This document shows, one piece after another, positions 28,761-38,398 of a stretch of DNA of 64,000 nucleotides; the stretch's first letter is position 1; every line of letters starts with the position of its first letter. The notes under the pieces are model-generated. The model did not search any database, was not told where the DNA came from, and saw nothing but the letters and a program-made list of their open reading frames with translations. The DNA comes from CBDCZI01 sp965224495. Lineage in GTDB: Bacteria; Bacteroidota; Bacteroidia; Cytophagales; JAAEPT01. The translations under genes and the position numbers were made by a program. The stretch is from the NCBI GenBank assembly GCA_965224495.1, contig CBDCZI010000025.1, forward strand, positions 1 to 64,000. The letters are read 5' to 3'.

Positions 28761-28923
28761 ATTGTTTTGTTTTGTAGCTGTTTAATGAATTAGACGCTTC
28801 TTTTAGAATAATCCTGCGTTAGTTTATGAATAATCTCAAAACTAAGTATGAATTCGAACTTTTCATTTAATTCAAAAGCTAATGCTTGAGTTCTACAAGA
28901 TAATCTCATTTATATAATAACAC

Positions 28924-28951
28924 AAAAAAACCCGATTAGAAATCGGGTTTT
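28924..28951 (-). terminator. terminator of the 28981-29877 gene
   Basis: 11-base stem AAAACCCGATT / AATCGGGTTTT with a 3-base loop; on the minus strand the stem runs into seven Ts. Confidence 0.85.
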
Positions 28952-28980
28952 AATGGTTTTGGGTATTTAATGAATCTTTA

Positions 28981-29877
28981 CTAATAAGGGAAGTTTAGTA
29001 TTTCTTTCATTATTTTGTTTGTATCTGCTTCTCCTTTAAGTGATTTATTTAAGGTATTGAACTTCTTTCCAATACTTAGCATCTTTGCATCTACCTTATT
29101 AAGTGTTTTAAAATCTTTTTGATCAATTAATTTATCACGCAACAATTCATAAGCTGTGAAAATATGAATTCTAGGTTGGGTTAAGCCTACTACTGGTACA
29201 TCTAAAGTCAATGAATATTTTTCTTTTATTTCTTGATAAGTCTCTTCTCTTTTTTTAGCTTTTGCTGCCTTTGCCGCTCCAGCTTCTAATTGTGCTTTAT
29301 CATTTGTGCCTAATACAAAAGAAAATGGGACTGAAGTGTAGATGTCTTTCGAATACTTATAAAGTGTTCTTGTTTTTACCGATTTAGAAAAATCACTCCA
29401 ATATGATTCTGTTCCAGATTCAAAATAACCTTGAATGGCCACTTTGTATTCATAAGAAATAGTACTTTCTGCACTTTTTAAATTTCCGCAAAAATTTGTT
29501 CTTAGAAAAAGACCACGTTGCTTTGTACTTGAAGACCGTTTTACACAAATGTCGATTTTCTTTTGACCTTCATAACGGTCTTTAAATGTTTCAGAAGTTG
29601 GATAATAGGCATATGACTCGAAATAAACACCATTTATAGCCCTGAAAGATTCATTTGTTCCTTGCTTTCTCATTTTCAACAAGACTACAAATTTATCGTA
29701 CTTTTTCAATTTATCATCCAAAGGAATTGAAATACCTATGTTACTTGTATCACAAACAGGAATAGCATTAAGGTTGGTTAAAGTTTTAGTGAAATTGTCT
29801 GTTTTAAGCGTGATTTGCCCAAACATAAATGCAGTTGATAAAAGACCAAATAAAGTAGCAAGGTAATTTTTTTTCAT
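28981..29877 (-). CDS. secreted protein of unknown function
   Basis: 298 residues from the ATG at 29875-29877, where a signal peptide begins (MKKNYLATLFGLLSTAFMFGQ); the longer frame would start upstream of the promoter found here and is rejected. Beta-rich N-terminal two thirds with two Cys pairs (PVCDTSN, KKIDICVKR, RTNFCGN), an Ala/Lys-rich helix (LEAGAAKAAKAKKREETYQE) and a helical C-terminus. No T9SS tail. No family recognised; likely periplasmic. Confidence 0.65.
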   Translation of the reverse strand: MKKNYLATLFGLLSTAFMFGQITLKTDNFTKTLTNLNAIPVCDTSNIGISIPLDDKLKKYDKFVVLLKMRKQGTNESFRAINGVYFESYAYYPTSETFKDRYEGQKKIDICVKRSSSTKQRGLFLRTNFCGNLKSAESTISYEYKVAIQGYFESGTESYWSDFSKSVKTRTLYKYSKDIYTSVPFSFVLGTNDKAQLEAGAAKAAKAKKREETYQEIKEKYSLTLDVPVVGLTQPRIHIFTAYELLRDKLIDQKDFKTLNKVDAKMLSIGKKFNTLNKSLKGEADTNKIMKEILNFPY

Positions 29878-29894
29878 GGATTGATAATTTTTCA

Positions 29895-29926
29895 CAAAAA
29901 TAAGTGGTGAATACAGGTTCAGCAAA
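29895..29926 (-). promoter_or_regulatory. consensus promoter of the 28981-29877 gene
   Basis: On the minus strand TTTG (29923-29926), 20 bases, then TATTTTTG (29895-29902), an excellent match to TTTG-N20-TAnnTTTG. Predicted start about 29888, 11 bases before the ATG. This fixes the start codon at 29877. Confidence 0.65.
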
Positions 29927-30163
29927 GAATCTTGTGTCAAATCCGTGATTTGTAAAGAATAATATGTCTATGGTCGTTAATCTGATTCAAGATGCACATG
30001 TTTGCAATGCATAAGTTCATCTTAAATTGTGCTGATAATTTATTCTTAACGATACATACTATTCATAAATAGTTTTAAAAATTAGTAATATATGGGGAAT
30101 AAACACTTCGTTTGACCAATATTTATTGAAGTTTAGATGTAATGAAAGGAACCGTTGAAAAAT

Positions 30164-30889
30164 TTAAAAGTAGCTTTTTGAGAATTCTTTATACTTTAAA
30201 CGAGATATATTCGCAGTCTCGCCATTTTTCATAATCAATGATTTATTGATTCCATTTTTTTTAATGTACTCAATTTCTGATAGGTTAACGAAAAAGGACT
30301 TATGGGTTCGAAAAAAGGATGATGATATTGCACCTATTTCACTTTCAAAATTATTGAGTGTAACCGAGCTTAGAATTGATTTGTTTTTTTCTTTAAAAAA
30401 GATAGCCGTATAATTACCTTCCCCTTTAAAATGAGAAATTTTATCAATCGGTATTTTATAGGTTGCATCACTATTATTCACAATAATAATATCAGTTAGC
30501 TTTGATTTTTCTGGTATTAATTCATCATCATTTAAACGTGTTTTTAGCGCACTTAAATCTTCATGCCCAATTGGTTTTAATAAATAATCATATACGCCCT
30601 TTCGAATGGCTTTAATCGCAAATTGATGATAGCCTGTGGTGAAAATAATCTTAAATGGATAGGTTACTTTTTCAATTAAAGGGAGCAAATCAAAACCAGA
30701 AGTATCATGATCTAATACAACATCTAGAAAAATTAACTCAGGCTGATACTCCTTAATTAAAAAAGCAGCTTCAGTTAAGTCTTTTGTTGCTCCAATAATT
30801 TTAATGTCGTCTCCAAAAACAGTTGACAAACTTTTAGATAAGACGCTAATTGCATCTGATTCATCATCAATAATAATTACGTTAAACAT
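30164..30889 (-). CDS. LytTR-family response regulator
   Basis: 241 residues: receiver domain about 1-125 (IIIDDES acidic pocket, phospho-acceptor in IFLDVVLD, YDYLLKPIG) and LytTR DNA-binding domain about 140-241 (ISHFKGEGNYTAIFFKEKN ... FFRTHKSFFVNLSEIEYI). The kinase gene ends 9 bases upstream on the same strand, so they form a LytS/LytTR-type pair. Targets unknown. Confidence 0.92.
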   Translation of the reverse strand: MFNVIIIDDESDAISVLSKSLSTVFGDDIKIIGATKDLTEAAFLIKEYQPELIFLDVVLDHDTSGFDLLPLIEKVTYPFKIIFTTGYHQFAIKAIRKGVYDYLLKPIGHEDLSALKTRLNDDELIPEKSKLTDIIIVNNSDATYKIPIDKISHFKGEGNYTAIFFKEKNKSILSSVTLNNFESEIGAISSSFFRTHKSFFVNLSEIEYIKKNGINKSLIMKNGETANISRLKYKEFSKSYF

Positions 30890-30898
30890 ACTTTAAAT

Positions 30899-32746
30899 TT
30901 AATTAAATAAAGGAAGCTGAAAAGATGCTTTTGTACCAAAGTTTTCTGATTCAGCAATGCCATTTTCAATAGAGATTGTATTTGCTTTTTTTGTATAAAG
31001 AGAAATTCGCTTTTTCAAAATTTCAATACCGAAAGAATGGTGTTCGCTGTTTTCTTGCTTTAATTCAATTGATTTAGCCCAGCCAATACCATTATCTGTT
31101 ACTGTTACTAACATAGAATCATCAATTTTTTCAATTTTTAGTTTAACAATTCCTTCATAATTAATTTTCAAAAAACCGTGTAGCAAACTATTCTCAATAA
31201 GTGGCTGGATTAAAAAACTTGGTATTTTATGAGACAATAATTCATTTGATACTTCAATGTCAAAATCAAAATTTTTATTGCGTAGTTTTTCCAAAATTAA
31301 AAAATTATTTAAAAATTCAACTTCTTTTTGAATAGGGACAAGGTTTTCTTGACTATTTTCAAGCGTTAAACGCATTAACTTAGAAAAATTGATTAAATAT
31401 TTTTGAGCCTCATTTGTATTATTATTGGCGATAAAGTTATGAATTGAATTGAGAGAATTGAAAAAGAAATGGGGGTTCATTTGTAATTGCAAGGCTTGTT
31501 TTCTCAACCGCTTAATTTCTTGATTATTTTTAAATTTTCTGATTCGAAATAAGAGAAATAAAAGCGCGAATAAGATTATCGCTATCACCCCTGCATAAAG
31601 CAAATAATTTCTAAAACGTAAGGTTTGTATTTCTTGTTGTTGAATGCTATTATTAAGCTTAAGAATTTCTTTCTCCTTTTCAGATGCTCTATATTTTGTA
31701 TCCATTTCAATAGCCATTGAAGCCACCTTTTGATTTCTTAAAGTCGTGTCTTGAACTAAGAAACTATCTAAATAATATTCTTTATCTTTTAAAAGTGAAC
31801 GGATGATATTTTCATAAGCTTTTTGAGATACTTCTAGATCATTTTCCAAACGAGCGGTTTCTAACGCTTTTTCGGAATAATTAAAACCAGCTACCCAATT
31901 TTTTTCTTTGATTTCGAGTTGAGATAAATAGAGATATAAAGAAGTTTCCATGTTTTTCCATGCCGGAGAAGATTGAATAATCGTCTCAGCTTTTGAGAGG
32001 TAAACTCGAGCGGAATCATACTCGCTTAGTCTTGTTTTAATATCTCCTAACTGAACGAGTGAAATAGGGTGCGTCCAATGACTAAGAGATTTAATACCGT
32101 AATAATTAGCTGAATCAAGCCGATTTAAATTCGTAAAATCTCTTGAAAGACTATAATATACTTGGCCCAAAGCACGTTTAGTCTCAGGGTGGTTTTTCAG
32201 AATGTCAGTAAGATTACTGCGGTCCATTTCTAGAGCATCTTTGAATTTTCCAAGTGAAGTGTAAACGGTTGAAAGCAGACCGTATACATTGTTTTTTGGT
32301 AAATCATTTTGCTCACAAATAGTTAATGTACTTTGTGCTAATTCAACTGTTTCATCCAGTTTCCCTTGAGAAACAAGCGGCTGTGAGCGATATAAATTAA
32401 GCATTAGTTGATCTTTTGGCTTTAGGTGTTCAAAATAACTTGAATCAATACGTGCGGATATTTCATTTGCTTCATCAAATTTTCCAACCTCAACATAAGC
32501 AATACAGAGATTTGAAATTGCTAAACTTTCAGTTGGCAAATGACCATGAAGTTTGCAAAACTGAGCAATATCTTTAATTCTACTAATTCTATTTTCAAAT
32601 GAATCCGTTCCTCGATTTTCCTTTAAAAGTGCCGCAACCTTTTCATTTTTTAATGAATCAGATTGGACCTCAAAATTTTTGATTAAATCTTGCGAGGAAG
32701 CGCAAAGTATAAAAAGAGAAAATAGACAACTAAATAAATACTTCAT
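30899..32746 (-). CDS. TPR-containing LytS-type sensor histidine kinase
   Basis: 615 residues: signal peptide (LFILCASSQ), periplasmic TPR domain about 40-350, a membrane helix about 385-407 (LLYAGVIAIILFALLFLLF), coiled coil, His_kinase domain with the phospho-accepting His in QMNPHFFFNSLNSIHNFI, and an ATPase domain with N box (IQPLIENSLLHGF) and G box (VTDNGIGW). Typical Bacteroidota sensor of the LytS branch, membrane-bound with a periplasmic TPR sensor. Co-transcribed with the LytTR regulator. Confidence 0.92.
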   Translation of the reverse strand: MKYLFSCLFSLFILCASSQDLIKNFEVQSDSLKNEKVAALLKENRGTDSFENRISRIKDIAQFCKLHGHLPTESLAISNLCIAYVEVGKFDEANEISARIDSSYFEHLKPKDQLMLNLYRSQPLVSQGKLDETVELAQSTLTICEQNDLPKNNVYGLLSTVYTSLGKFKDALEMDRSNLTDILKNHPETKRALGQVYYSLSRDFTNLNRLDSANYYGIKSLSHWTHPISLVQLGDIKTRLSEYDSARVYLSKAETIIQSSPAWKNMETSLYLYLSQLEIKEKNWVAGFNYSEKALETARLENDLEVSQKAYENIIRSLLKDKEYYLDSFLVQDTTLRNQKVASMAIEMDTKYRASEKEKEILKLNNSIQQQEIQTLRFRNYLLYAGVIAIILFALLFLLFRIRKFKNNQEIKRLRKQALQLQMNPHFFFNSLNSIHNFIANNNTNEAQKYLINFSKLMRLTLENSQENLVPIQKEVEFLNNFLILEKLRNKNFDFDIEVSNELLSHKIPSFLIQPLIENSLLHGFLKINYEGIVKLKIEKIDDSMLVTVTDNGIGWAKSIELKQENSEHHSFGIEILKKRISLYTKKANTISIENGIAESENFGTKASFQLPLFN

Positions 32747-32895
32747 GGAGAACTAAAAGCTTTTGAATACTAAAATTTGGGACAAAAATATACAAAATTA
32801 AAAACAATTGGCACTGAATATTATTGAGTTACATCATAATGATTGGATCATAGTATCCGGTATACCTTTAAATACAACGAAAATTAGTCTAAACA

Positions 32896-32950
32896 TTAAC
32901 CTATTTTAAAATCATTAGAAAGGGATTTGATGGGCAATCCATCACAATGT
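32896..32950 (-). pseudogene. remnant of a YHYH-domain gene
   Basis: 26 bases (32896-32921) are identical to 27800-27825, the 3' end of the intact YHYH gene, encoding SNDFKIG and stop on the minus strand. Immediately before it the same frame reads CDGLPIKSL, resembling the DGFPIYY motif of the intact protein. Thus two separated parts of a YHYH gene are joined here, the rest being lost. Confidence 0.55.
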
Positions 32951-33143
32951 TAATCATTCAGAGAGAGGTGTTTTGTTTAAATCAACTTAAAATGAGATAC
33001 TTGGCAAGTTTTTTAAATGAATTTATATGTGTTAAAAATTTTAATATGAACTAATCTAACTTTTCTAAATATCAAATATTATTCATATCATTGTGTATTA
33101 AAGTTTGCATAAATTTAGTATTCTATATCCTAAAAAAAAAGTA

Positions 33144-33977
33144 ATGAAAAATTTAATTATTGTTTTATTCGTACTACTTTCAACTAGTTCTGTTAGCGCT
33201 CAAACGAATGTAGTCTTTTATACTAATATGGGTAATTTCATGGTTGAAATTCGTAATGATTTAGTACCTGCAACTGGAAATAATTTTTTGAATTTAGTGA
33301 CAGACGAATATTATGATGGTATCATTTTTCACCGAGTGATTGACAATTTTATGATTCAGAGTGGTGACCCAACAGGAACTGGATCAGGTGGTCCTGGATA
33401 TACAATAGATGATGAATTTCACCCCGATTTGACTAATGCCCAAATGACCATTTCAATGGCTAATTCTGGACCCAACTCTGGAGGAAGCCAGTTTTTCATT
33501 AACCTGGTTAATAATTATTTTCTAGATCATGATATGGCACCGTTGACATCTGCGCATCCCGTATTCGGAATTGTTACCCAAGGATTTGAAGTTGTACAGG
33601 ATATTGGAGGTGTTTCAACAAATGCTTCTGACAGACCAATCAATAATGTTGTTATTGACAGTATACGTGTGACAAATGATTTTACTCCAGCTGGAATTGA
33701 GGACAAAGATTTGACAAAAAGTGAAGTGAGTGTTTACCCGAATCCGATTGTTGCCAACTCTATTGTTAAAATTAATTCTATTGGAGCTGAGTTGAGTGAA
33801 ATTAGTATTTACGACTGTTTTGGCCGGCTTGTTTCCAGCACAAGTTTGTATTTGCTGCAAGGGGTAAACGAATTTAGTTTAGCACCATTGACTACAAATA
33901 TAAGTGCGAGTGGAATTTATTATTTACGTATAACAACAGAAGGCAATACTCAAAATGTTAAGATTAGAGTAGACTAG
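33144..33977 (+). CDS. cyclophilin-type peptidyl-prolyl isomerase with T9SS tail
   Basis: 277 residues from the ATG at 33144 (an upstream TTG at 33105 only adds residues before the signal peptide SSTSSVSAQ). Cyclophilin domain about 22-190 with the active-site segment FHRVIDNFMIQSGDPTGTGS, GPGYTIDDEF and SQFFINL; the catalytic Arg of FHRV is present. Residues about 203-277 are a type A sorting domain (VSVYPNPIVANSIVKIN ... SGIYYLRIT). A foldase carried to the cell surface by the T9SS is unusual compared with the normal periplasmic or cytoplasmic forms. Confidence 0.88.
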   Translation: MKNLIIVLFVLLSTSSVSAQTNVVFYTNMGNFMVEIRNDLVPATGNNFLNLVTDEYYDGIIFHRVIDNFMIQSGDPTGTGSGGPGYTIDDEFHPDLTNAQMTISMANSGPNSGGSQFFINLVNNYFLDHDMAPLTSAHPVFGIVTQGFEVVQDIGGVSTNASDRPINNVVIDSIRVTNDFTPAGIEDKDLTKSEVSVYPNPIVANSIVKINSIGAELSEISIYDCFGRLVSSTSLYLLQGVNEFSLAPLTTNISASGIYYLRITTEGNTQNVKIRVD

Positions 33978-34020
33978 ATAAAAAGCCAATTCTTAAGAAG
34001 GTAAACTTTAAAGAATAGCT

Positions 34021-35730
34021 TTAATTTAATATTGATGGTAAAATATACGTTTCCAATATTTTTTCAGGCTGTTGGAATTTTCCATTTCTTAAATTAAAAG
34101 ATGTAATAACTACAACAGATTTCAACTCCGGAAGAACAAAAATATATTGCCCTCCTGCGCCTCTAGCTTCAATAGATTTTATTGATTGACCATTTACAGT
34201 ATACGTTTTATGCCACCATAAATAACCATATCCATTTTTATCAATTGTATTTTCTAATATATGATAATTCTTAAAGGACTTTTCTACCCATTTTTTTGAA
34301 ACAACTCTTTCAGTTTTCCATTTTCCTTTATCTAAATATAACTGTCCAAACTTTAACATATCTCTTGGCGTTAAATACATGCCTCCTCCAAAGTATGGTG
34401 TGTCATGTCCATCAGATTGGATGATATAATTTGATATTTCTAATTTTTGAAATAAAGCTTTATCCATAAATAATTCTAAAGGTTCTGAAGTAACGGAATT
34501 TACAATAGCACCTAATAAATAAGGATTGGCTGAACCATAATTGGAATGTAGATTTGGTTTGTAAAGCATTGGCGCCTCTAAAATATACTTTGTGATGTCC
34601 GGTTGCTGTTGATAATTAGATTCTGTTGCATGTGATTTTCGTTCTATCCCGAAATCAATTGCATCTAATCCTGAACTCATAGTGAGTAAACTGTGAATTG
34701 AGATTTGTTCTTTTAAAGGGTCAGTTGTGACCGTATATTTTTCAGGTAAAAAATCATAAAGTTTCTCATTTTCATCCTTAATCATTTTCTTATCGATTGC
34801 AATACCTACAATTGCAGAAGAAATACTTTTAGAAGCAGAACGTGTATCGTGAGGAATTGATCGGTTGTATCCTGAAAAATAGCTTTCATAAATTAATTTT
34901 CCATTCCTTGCGATTAGCACACTATGGGTGTTTTCAAAAGCGTTAGTGTTTATAGAATCTTCCATTTTACCAATTAATTCCTTATTTAAGTTTTTTGGTA
35001 TTGAAATATCCCATCCATCATTTAAAAGTAAAGGCGTTTTATTAGCATTATCGGTTTTAATACCGCCTATTTTCCAGTCTTCTTTAGAGGGGGTTAATTC
35101 AATTTGAGTAACGGATTTACCTGCAAGGCTTACCTCTAATTTAATTTTTGATTTATTTAATAATCCTTTAAACCCTAAACCTGTTTTAAAATCAATAAAT
35201 GATATTGTGTCTTTGTTTTTTTTGAAACCGGTACACCAAGTTCCCGTGAATCGGTCATCACCAAAAAATGGATAGGCTTCATAATTTTCTTCTGAGCCAT
35301 TTTCAATACTTAAATAGAAGGCATTAGATTTTAGTTCATCAACAATAAAAACATTCCATTTCCCTACATAAATTTTCTTATTATTTTTAGTCAATTTAAT
35401 ATGATACATTAAATAACCTGATTTTATAAAACCATTAATTTGGGATTTATCTTTATTAAATTCTCCTTTAAAAGAGAGGTTCTCATTTATAAATACGTCA
35501 ATTAAATGAGTGTTGAGTTTAGAAAACTTTTGATTAATAATAGAATGAGTATTAGATATTTTAAAAGCGTACGTTTCAGTATCAAAATGTTCAATTTCGA
35601 CTGTAAAATTTAGTGTTTTTGAAGTCTTGAATTGACCTTCCCAATGCATTGTATAATCTTCCATATTTTGCGCTTTTAAGGAAGAAACTAATGGTAATAG
35701 AAAAAGGCTTAAAAAAATATGTAATCTCAT
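34021..35730 (-). CDS. serine hydrolase of the beta-lactamase (class C) family
   Basis: 569 residues. Signal peptide (LPLVSSLKAQ). An N-terminal beta domain of about 230 residues of unknown kind precedes the hydrolase domain (about 245-560), whose SxxK motif is in TRSASKSISSAIVG; YGSANPYLLG supplies the Tyr/Asn motif and EARGAGGQYIFVLP the third element. The family includes esterases, D-aminopeptidases and penicillin-binding-like enzymes, so the substrate is unclear. An AraC-type regulator is encoded 40 bases upstream on the same strand and may control it. Confidence 0.82.
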   Translation of the reverse strand: MRLHIFLSLFLLPLVSSLKAQNMEDYTMHWEGQFKTSKTLNFTVEIEHFDTETYAFKISNTHSIINQKFSKLNTHLIDVFINENLSFKGEFNKDKSQINGFIKSGYLMYHIKLTKNNKKIYVGKWNVFIVDELKSNAFYLSIENGSEENYEAYPFFGDDRFTGTWCTGFKKNKDTISFIDFKTGLGFKGLLNKSKIKLEVSLAGKSVTQIELTPSKEDWKIGGIKTDNANKTPLLLNDGWDISIPKNLNKELIGKMEDSINTNAFENTHSVLIARNGKLIYESYFSGYNRSIPHDTRSASKSISSAIVGIAIDKKMIKDENEKLYDFLPEKYTVTTDPLKEQISIHSLLTMSSGLDAIDFGIERKSHATESNYQQQPDITKYILEAPMLYKPNLHSNYGSANPYLLGAIVNSVTSEPLELFMDKALFQKLEISNYIIQSDGHDTPYFGGGMYLTPRDMLKFGQLYLDKGKWKTERVVSKKWVEKSFKNYHILENTIDKNGYGYLWWHKTYTVNGQSIKSIEARGAGGQYIFVLPELKSVVVITSFNLRNGKFQQPEKILETYILPSILN

Positions 35731-35770
35731 AATGGCTTATTTATTTTATAGTGCAAAGATGAGGTTATCG

Positions 35771-36601
35771 TCACTTTAATAATTGTATATTTTTAACATT
35801 ATTAATTTTTTTATTAAAGCCCGTAGGAGAAACTTTATAAATCTTTTTGAAGTTTGATATAAAATGGCTTTGGTCATAAAAGCCACATTTATAACAAATT
35901 TCTGTCATTGAAAATTGATTAGATGAGATTAATGTGATGGCTTTATTTAGCTTTAACTGCCTTATATATTGACCTAATGTAGTTCCAAAATACTTATGAA
36001 ATTCTCTTGAAAGATGAACTGAGTGAATATCTAGTGCTTTGCTTAGCTCGGTAAGTTTAAAGTTTGTTTCTGTGTCTTGAAGAATTTCTTGCAATTTTTT
36101 TACCCATTCAGGTTTCTTTAAATACTTATCTGATTCTTGAGTTTTTATCTTGTTGAAAATATCAACCATCAATAATTCAATACTTAATTGACTTAGATTA
36201 TCATTAACTTTAGTTTCAAGAAAAACTTTATTCATTAAGCTTTTAATGATCGGGTTTTTTAAATTAAGACTTCCTTCAAAATCCATTATAGAAACATTAT
36301 GCTTAGTAAACCAATCTAAATTAAATTCTATATGGAATCCTCTGGTAAAGTCTTTAGGTTTTATATTATGATGAGAATCTTGCCAATTATGAAAGAGCAA
36401 ACTACCAGGTTCTAAATAGTATTCTTCTTTTTTATTGGCTTCATATAGTTTGCCTTGTAAAAGGTATGTGAAATAAGGATTTTCGTGAAAATGCCAATCA
36501 ACCTTGTCATGTGTGTATTCAGTATCTGTTATTGTGAACGCGTCAAAATTTAGTTTTTGGTAATGACTTCCAAAAAATTCTCCTCTTTTTAGTTCGTTCA
36601 T
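35771..36601 (-). CDS. AraC-family transcriptional regulator
   Basis: 276 residues: N-terminal cupin-like sensor about 10-105 (DWHFHENPYFTYLLQGKLYE, PGSLLFHNWQDSHHN) and a C-terminal double HTH about 165-265 (FKLTELSKALDIHSVHLSRE, then TEICYKCGFYDQSHFISNFK). The cupin His residues suggest a small-molecule ligand. It is followed by the serine hydrolase gene on the same strand, likely its target or operon partner. Confidence 0.9.
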   Translation of the reverse strand: MNELKRGEFFGSHYQKLNFDAFTITDTEYTHDKVDWHFHENPYFTYLLQGKLYEANKKEEYYLEPGSLLFHNWQDSHHNIKPKDFTRGFHIEFNLDWFTKHNVSIMDFEGSLNLKNPIIKSLMNKVFLETKVNDNLSQLSIELLMVDIFNKIKTQESDKYLKKPEWVKKLQEILQDTETNFKLTELSKALDIHSVHLSREFHKYFGTTLGQYIRQLKLNKAITLISSNQFSMTEICYKCGFYDQSHFISNFKKIYKVSPTGFNKKINNVKNIQLLK

Positions 36602-36757
36602 TCTCTCCTTTTCTTTTTGTATCTTAGTTTGACTAAAGTAAGTAAATTTATTTTCGCATGAAGGAAAGTGTCCAAAATCTATGATTTTAATTATGTCCGT
36701 TTTCGCTGGTGTATCAGAATATAGAGATTAGTGTATTCTTACTTTTTGGTTTAGTTC

Positions 36758-38224
36758 TTAAATAGATTTAATTATAGGAGAGGTGAATTTTTCAGTGAAT
36801 TTCTCAAAATATTTTGCAATATCCAATAGTTTCTTATCTGTCCATTTTTTAGAATGGATTTGAATTCCAACTGGCATTCCATTTTCTTTTTTTCCAATTG
36901 GAATAACAACGATTGGATGTCCAGAAAATGCAGTTGTAAACACAAATGAGGCTATGGCTTTTGTATATGCTATTTTTTTGTTGTTTATAATGAATGGTTT
37001 TCCTGCTTTTTGATGTTTGTACGCTTCCATTGAACAAACAGGCGTGATCCAAATGTCATGCTTAGTTAAAAATAAATTATAAACATCCGTAAATTCATCT
37101 TTAATATCTAGTGCCTTTGCGTATTCGGTATTGTTTAACCGTTGACCCTTTGCCATACCTTTTGCCCATAAATGATCTTTGTATTTTAAGCGAATAAATG
37201 AATACATAAAAGTGCTTAATAATGGTATTTTTGGATTGTTAACCCCAATTTCGAATCCTATAATTTTACTGCAAGTAACATAGGCCTTTTCTTCATTATA
37301 ACTTGGGTTTTCTGTGTGAAATGAATGCTCCGTTTTCTTGATTTTATCTATGAATGTCCTAAATATTGTTCTGTATTCTATGTCGATTTCGGTATTATTA
37401 ATTGTTTCTGAAACCGCAATATTTAATTTTTCGCCATTCCATTCACTACTATTAAAACCAACATCAGGAATTTCAGCCAAAGGATAGTTTATGTTATCTG
37501 CCAAAACACTCATCATTAAGGTTAAATCATCAATGTTTTTAGCGAATGGCCCAGGTACTACAATATGTCTTCTTCCTTGGGGCTTATTAGGATATTTTAA
37601 GTGGCCTCTATTGGATAATAAATCTTCAGTTGGTCTTAATCCACATATCCCACAAAAATGAGCAGGAACTCGAATTGAGCCTCCAGCATCTGAACCAAGT
37701 GATAAAGGCGATAAATTAGATGCAACAGCTACAGAAGAACCTCCCGAACTGCCGCCAGCTACTCGAGATAAATCAAAAGGATTATTGGTTTGGCCATTCC
37801 AAAAATTGGTGCTTTGCCAATCAATACAAAAAAAAGCAACATTGGTCATTCCTATGATGATTGCTCCGGCATTTTTTAATCGTTTTACTAATTCGGCATC
37901 CTCCTCTGCGATATTATTCCTAAGCATTGGGTCACCATTTGTTGTTTTTAAACCTTTAACTAAAAAGCTTTCCTTTATTGTTATTGGAACTCCAAACAAA
38001 ATACCTAACGCTTTACCTTCTTCAATTTGCAAGTCTTTTTCTTTGGCCTCCCTAATTAGATCTTCTTTTTTTCGAAGGTCACTAATTGCATTAACAATAG
38101 GGTTAATTAGTTCTATTTGCTTTAAAAAAGCATTAAGCGTTTGTGTAACTGTAATTTCTTTTTTATTTATTTTGATGGCTATTTCATAAGCCGATAAGGA
38201 TATAATTTCTTTGCTCATCTTCAA
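36758..38224 (-). CDS. amidase-signature family amidase (FAAH-like)
   Basis: 488 residues, no signal peptide. The Ser-cisSer-Lys triad is visible: Lys in GVPITIKESF (about 85), Ser in AGGSSGGSSVAVAS (about 160) and Ser in GSDAGGSIRVPA (about 180). Length and organisation fit the amidase signature family, which includes fatty-acid amide hydrolases and amide-degrading enzymes. Substrate cannot be told. An FNR-type palindrome lies 37-58 bases upstream, suggesting control by a Crp/Fnr-family protein. Confidence 0.9.
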   Translation of the reverse strand: MKMSKEIISLSAYEIAIKINKKEITVTQTLNAFLKQIELINPIVNAISDLRKKEDLIREAKEKDLQIEEGKALGILFGVPITIKESFLVKGLKTTNGDPMLRNNIAEEDAELVKRLKNAGAIIIGMTNVAFFCIDWQSTNFWNGQTNNPFDLSRVAGGSSGGSSVAVASNLSPLSLGSDAGGSIRVPAHFCGICGLRPTEDLLSNRGHLKYPNKPQGRRHIVVPGPFAKNIDDLTLMMSVLADNINYPLAEIPDVGFNSSEWNGEKLNIAVSETINNTEIDIEYRTIFRTFIDKIKKTEHSFHTENPSYNEEKAYVTCSKIIGFEIGVNNPKIPLLSTFMYSFIRLKYKDHLWAKGMAKGQRLNNTEYAKALDIKDEFTDVYNLFLTKHDIWITPVCSMEAYKHQKAGKPFIINNKKIAYTKAIASFVFTTAFSGHPIVVIPIGKKENGMPVGIQIHSKKWTDKKLLDIAKYFEKFTEKFTSPIIKSI

Positions 38225-38260
38225 TTATTTGATGCAAAGAACTGAACTATAAAATGAAAT

Positions 38261-38282
38261 TTATTTGACAATTGTCAAATAA
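38261..38282. promoter_or_regulatory. perfect 22-base palindrome of Crp/Fnr type before the amidase
   Basis: Arms TTATTTGACAA / TTGTCAAATAA with no spacer. The core TTGAC-AATT-GTCAA has the geometry of an FNR box (TTGAT-N4-ATCAA). Its centre is 36.5 bases from the G of a partial -7 element (GTTCTTTGC on the minus strand, 38234-38242), about -43 from the predicted start, the position used by class II activators. Confidence 0.55.
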
Positions 38283-38398
38283 TGAGAGTTATACTTATGC
38301 CATATAATATGAGCCTAACAAAGCATTTATATTAGAGTTACTTTTTCCAATGCATTGCGTATTATAATTAATGAATTATATTCTTTGAGTCGTGTAAC

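Noticed and set aside
27826..32895. Integrated element bounded by att-like 26-base repeats
   Set aside because: No integrase or mobility gene inside, and the repeat includes coding sequence of a YHYH relic, so duplication explains it better.
38261..38282. Amidase palindrome as a Fur box
   Set aside because: The outer TTATTT/AAATAA arms resemble the sites at 169-255, but the core TTGAC-N4-GTCAA and 22-base length fit Crp/Fnr geometry better.
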